Positions 7,243-8,846 of a DNA stretch of 8,846 bases are shown piece after piece. Numbering within the stretch: the first letter of the stretch is position 1; each line of letters starts with the position of its first letter. The notes under the pieces are model-generated. The model worked only from the letters and a program-made list of their open reading frames with translations, was not told the DNA's origin and ran no database searches. A program made the position numbers and the translations under genes. The stretch comes from Actinomycetota bacterium (GTDB taxonomy: Bacteria > Actinomycetota > Humimicrobiia > Humimicrobiales > Humimicrobiaceae). The stretch is taken from contig SOKC01000063.1 of NCBI GenBank assembly GCA_004376325.1, positions 1 through 8,846 on the forward strand, written 5' to 3'.

Positions 7243-7275
7243 TATAATATTTTATATGATATATTTAATATTATA
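7243..7275. repeat. AT-only inverted repeat overlapping the operon promoter -10
   Basis: TATAATATT (7243-7251) and its exact complement AATATTATA (7267-7275) flank a 15-bp spacer. The right arm contains the minus-strand -10 hexamer, and the left arm places an identical TATAAT on the plus strand toward the repressor gene, though without a recognisable -35. The left arm could serve as a -10 for the repressor gene. The repeat might also occur by chance in AT-rich DNA. Confidence 0.4.
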
Positions 7276-7297
7276 AGTGCACCTAATTATATGTCAA
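7270..7297 (-). promoter_or_regulatory. Consensus sigma-70-type promoter for the minus-strand operon
   Basis: On the minus strand TTGACA (7297-7292) is followed by a 16-bp spacer and TATAAT (7275-7270), a perfect match at both hexamers. The expected start is near 7263, giving a leader of about 88 nt before the first propeller gene. The leader contains the candidate operator and a run of eight T. Confidence 0.75.
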
Positions 7298-7393
7298 GAA
7301 AATTTTTATAACAGGAAATTTTAACTTGGTATTTACAATGCATAAATTTTAAAAATTTTGTTAATATTAAACAATAAATGAAATTACAAAATT

Positions 7394-8407
7394 ATGAACA
7401 TAAAAGAAGTAGCAAAATTAGCAGGTTTTTCAAAATCAACAGTTTCAAGGGTTTTAAACGATAGCCCTTTGGTAACAAAAAGTACAAGGAAAAAAGTATT
7501 AGATGTCATTGAGAGTGTGGGGTTTTTTCCAAACTACGTGGCCAGAAGCCTTAAAATTAAAGAAACAAAAACTATAGGTGTAATTGTTCCTGATATTGGT
7601 AATCCATTTTATTTTGAAGTCCTAAGAGGAATTGAAAAAGTTCTAGATAAAAAAGGCTTCAACATAATGCTATGTAACTCAGAGTATAATGAAAAAAAAG
7701 AGTTACGATACATTTCCCTTTTAGCGTCAAAAAAAGTAGATGGTATTATTGTCGCTCCATCTTCGGAAAAATCAAATGGTATAAAGAATCTTTTTACATG
7801 GAATATCCCTTTTGTAATTTTTGATATACCCCAGAAAAAACTAAAGACAAACTCAATTTTAGTTGATCATTCTCAATGCTCATATATGGCAACCAAGTAT
7901 TTAATAGAGAATGGACATAAAAACATAGTTGTTATAGACGCTTTTAGGCCTCCAGGATTTAAATCAAAATTTATTTTGGGTTATTTAAAAGCATTAAATG
8001 AATATAACATTCCTATAAACCCAGAGTTTATTCGAGAAGCATTGCCTGATATTGTTGGTGGGTATAGTACTATAAAAAAACTAATTACTCAAAAATTATA
8101 CTTTACCGGAGTTATTACCATTTGTGATCTGGCAGCAGTCGGGGTATACAAAGCAGCAAATAAATTCAATTTTAAAATCCCTAATGACATATCTGTGGTT
8201 GGAAATGACGATATACCCTTAGCAAAATACTTAAATCCTCCCTTAACAACAATTCATCAGCCAAAATATTTACTGGGTTATAAAAGCGCTAAACTATTAT
8301 TAAGCCAAATTCAAAACAAAAAGCATAATGATATAAAAGTTATGAAGCTTGATGTAAAGTTAATAAAAAGATGTTCTGTCAAAAGGAGGTTAGAAAATGC
8401 CGATTAA
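7394..8407 (+). CDS. LacI-family transcriptional regulator
   Basis: The 337-residue protein, standard for the family, starts with the canonical helix-turn-helix MNIKEVAKLAGFSKSTVSRV (1-20), the recognition helix being at about 15-23. The hinge is seen as FPNYVARSLK (45-54). A periplasmic-binding-protein-like sensor domain follows, with VIVPDIGNPFYFEVLRGIE (64-81), the KKVDGIIVAPS segment, and the late SVVGNDDIPLAKYLNPPLTTIHQP-type region that forms part of the ligand cleft and dimer face. It probably represses the divergent transporter-propeller operon and responds to an imported sugar or a product. No good SD precedes the ATG, suggesting weak translation. The start is fixed by the family N-terminus. 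Its 3' end overlaps a truncated creatininase-like ORF by 11 bp and carries that ORF's SD. Confidence 0.95.
   Translation: MNIKEVAKLAGFSKSTVSRVLNDSPLVTKSTRKKVLDVIESVGFFPNYVARSLKIKETKTIGVIVPDIGNPFYFEVLRGIEKVLDKKGFNIMLCNSEYNEKKELRYISLLASKKVDGIIVAPSSEKSNGIKNLFTWNIPFVIFDIPQKKLKTNSILVDHSQCSYMATKYLIENGHKNIVVIDAFRPPGFKSKFILGYLKALNEYNIPINPEFIREALPDIVGGYSTIKKLITQKLYFTGVITICDLAAVGVYKAANKFNFKIPNDISVVGNDDIPLAKYLNPPLTTIHQPKYLLGYKSAKLLLSQIQNKKHNDIKVMKLDVKLIKRCSVKRRLENAD
8383..8390 (+). promoter_or_regulatory. Strong ribosome binding site for the truncated creatininase-like ORF
   Basis: AAGGAGGT ends 6 nt before the ATG at 8397, inside the repressor coding sequence (codons for K-R-R). It is among the best SD matches in the window, which argues that a genuine gene once began here. 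Confidence 0.75.
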
Positions 8408-8453
8408 TTTTATGGATAATACCTGGCCTGAACTAAAGGAATATATTGAGTAA
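8397..8453 (+). pseudogene. N-terminal remnant of a creatininase-family amidohydrolase gene
   Basis: An 18-codon ORF (MPINFMDNTWPELKEYIE) overlaps the repressor stop by 11 bp in a coupled ATGCCGATTAA arrangement and has an excellent SD. The TWPELKEYIE segment resembles the first helix of creatininase-family proteins, which usually read [L/N]TWPEvkeyl and are followed by an ILPVGSxEQHG metal-binding stretch. That stretch is absent: the ORF meets a stop at 8451, and the following DNA belongs to a TauE/SafE-like gene on the opposite strand. The intact family member would be about 240-260 residues, so less than a tenth remains. Creatininase-like hydrolases do occur in sugar and polyol loci, for example in a Thermotoga inositol pathway as I recall it. 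The family call rests on few residues and is moderate. Otherwise this would be a short leader peptide. Confidence 0.5.
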
Positions 8454-8721
8454 AATATGAACCAAAGAAATAAGTAACTCCGCTAGATAGACCAAAAATC
8501 ACCGCATATCTGAAGTTTATAGTCTTTTACAGATAATTAAATAATGTTCCAAAAGAGCTGGCAAAGAAGACTTGAACTGCAGAAATAGCCGTAGCGATCT
8601 TAACTTCTGTGTTAGTTATATATAATAGAATTGGGATAATTAAAACTCCTCCTCCGATTCCCAGAAGTCCTGCTATTACTCCATCAAGAATTCCAATCCT
8701 AAAAAACTTCAAATACTCCAT
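8449..8721 (-). pseudogene. Truncated TauE/SafE-family membrane protein gene with an in-frame stop
   Basis: The start (MEYLKFFRIG, ATG at 8721, SD-like AGAGGAA upstream) leads into a TauE/SafE N-terminus: GLLGIGGGVLIIPILL at 18-33 is the conserved glycine-rich first half of the family repeat, followed by the T-A-[IT]-S helix region. After 64 codons (…GTLFNYL) a TAA occurs at 8527-8529. The same frame then continues with family-like sequence, K-T-I-N-F-R-Y-A-V-I-F-G-L-S-S-G-V-T and FFGSYFT, to about 8449. That shows a nonsense change and not a natural end. Family members are about 240-270 residues with several membrane segments and export or import sulfite, sulfoacetate or other organic anions. 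Here only about 90 codons remain, and the rest is missing at the junction with the creatininase remnant. The ORF is most likely non-functional. Confidence 0.75.
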
Positions 8722-8846
8722 AAATTCCTCTCTACTTTTCCCTCACCTTTTCTTCATAGTATTTCTTAATATTTTTCCCATTTTAAATTATAAGGAATAT
8801 AAGTCAAACTTTTTTAAGCTTTTCCTTAAGCTTTGGTTGTCTTATT
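8722..8846. other. Intergenic end region upstream of the TauE/SafE remnant
   Basis: This 125-bp AT-rich stretch contains no supported gene. It holds two direct copies of TTAAGCTTT (8814-8822 and 8826-8834, 12 bp apart), each with an AAGCTT palindrome. On the minus strand a TTGACT and a TATAAT occur, but only 9 bp apart, so they do not form a normal promoter together. Confidence 0.4.

Noticed and set aside
8722..8780. Open minus-strand frame reading N-I-K-K-Y-Y-E-E-K-V-R-E-K before a TAG just upstream of the TauE/SafE start
   Set aside because: It looks like a gene tail but has no start codon, and an in-frame stop lies a few codons upstream.
8787..8807. TTGACT and TATAAT on the minus strand upstream of the TauE/SafE remnant
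   Set aside because: The hexamers are only 9 bp apart, far from the 16-18 bp needed.
1..8846. tRNA, rRNA, CRISPR array, insertion sequence or transposase
   Set aside because: No cloverleaf, repeat-spacer pattern, terminal inverted repeats or transposase-like coding sequence was seen on either strand, including at the truncation junction.

Overview
This is an AT-rich bacterial window dominated by one carbohydrate-uptake locus. Shine-Dalgarno (SD) sites close to AGGAGG, a consensus sigma-70-type promoter, a lipobox lipoprotein and a LacI-type regulator all point to Bacteria. The long acidic Ala-Pro-Val-Glu linker on the binding lipoprotein and the AT-rich codon use resemble anaerobic, uncultured heterotrophic lineages such as Atribacterota. 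That is only an impression and no taxon is claimed.

Layout. Seven genes run on the minus strand from about 7175 down to 131. In transcription order they are two soluble beta-propeller-like proteins (7175-6036 and 6011-4899), a small glutaredoxin-like CxxC protein (4873-4541), a sugar-binding lipoprotein (4427-3060), two CUT1-type permeases (2972-2094 and 2094-1243) and an MsmK/UgpC/MalK-type ATPase (1204-131). Short gaps, a TAATG stop/start overlap and a single strong promoter suggest one operon. A GC-rich hairpin lies between the binding-protein gene and the permeases. Divergently, on the plus strand, a LacI-family repressor (7394-8407) faces the operon. The 218-bp divergent region carries a TTGACA-16-TATAAT promoter reading into the operon and a LacI-type imperfect palindrome around a central CG (7207-7220).

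Right end. An 18-codon ORF with an excellent SD overlaps the end of the repressor gene. It looks like the N-terminus of a creatininase-family amidohydrolase, cut off at about 8450. Running into the same point from the other side is the 5' part of a TauE/SafE-family membrane protein gene, which also has an in-frame stop. Two convergent genes have therefore each lost their 3' ends at one junction, through a genomic deletion or an assembly join.

Working model (inference). The transporter imports an oligosaccharide or sugar derivative and the LacI protein senses it or a product. No classical glycoside hydrolase, sugar kinase or isomerase is present, so the two signal-less propeller proteins, plus the lost creatininase homologue, are the only candidates for processing the substrate. 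The propeller pair and the redox-type protein are the least explained part of the locus.
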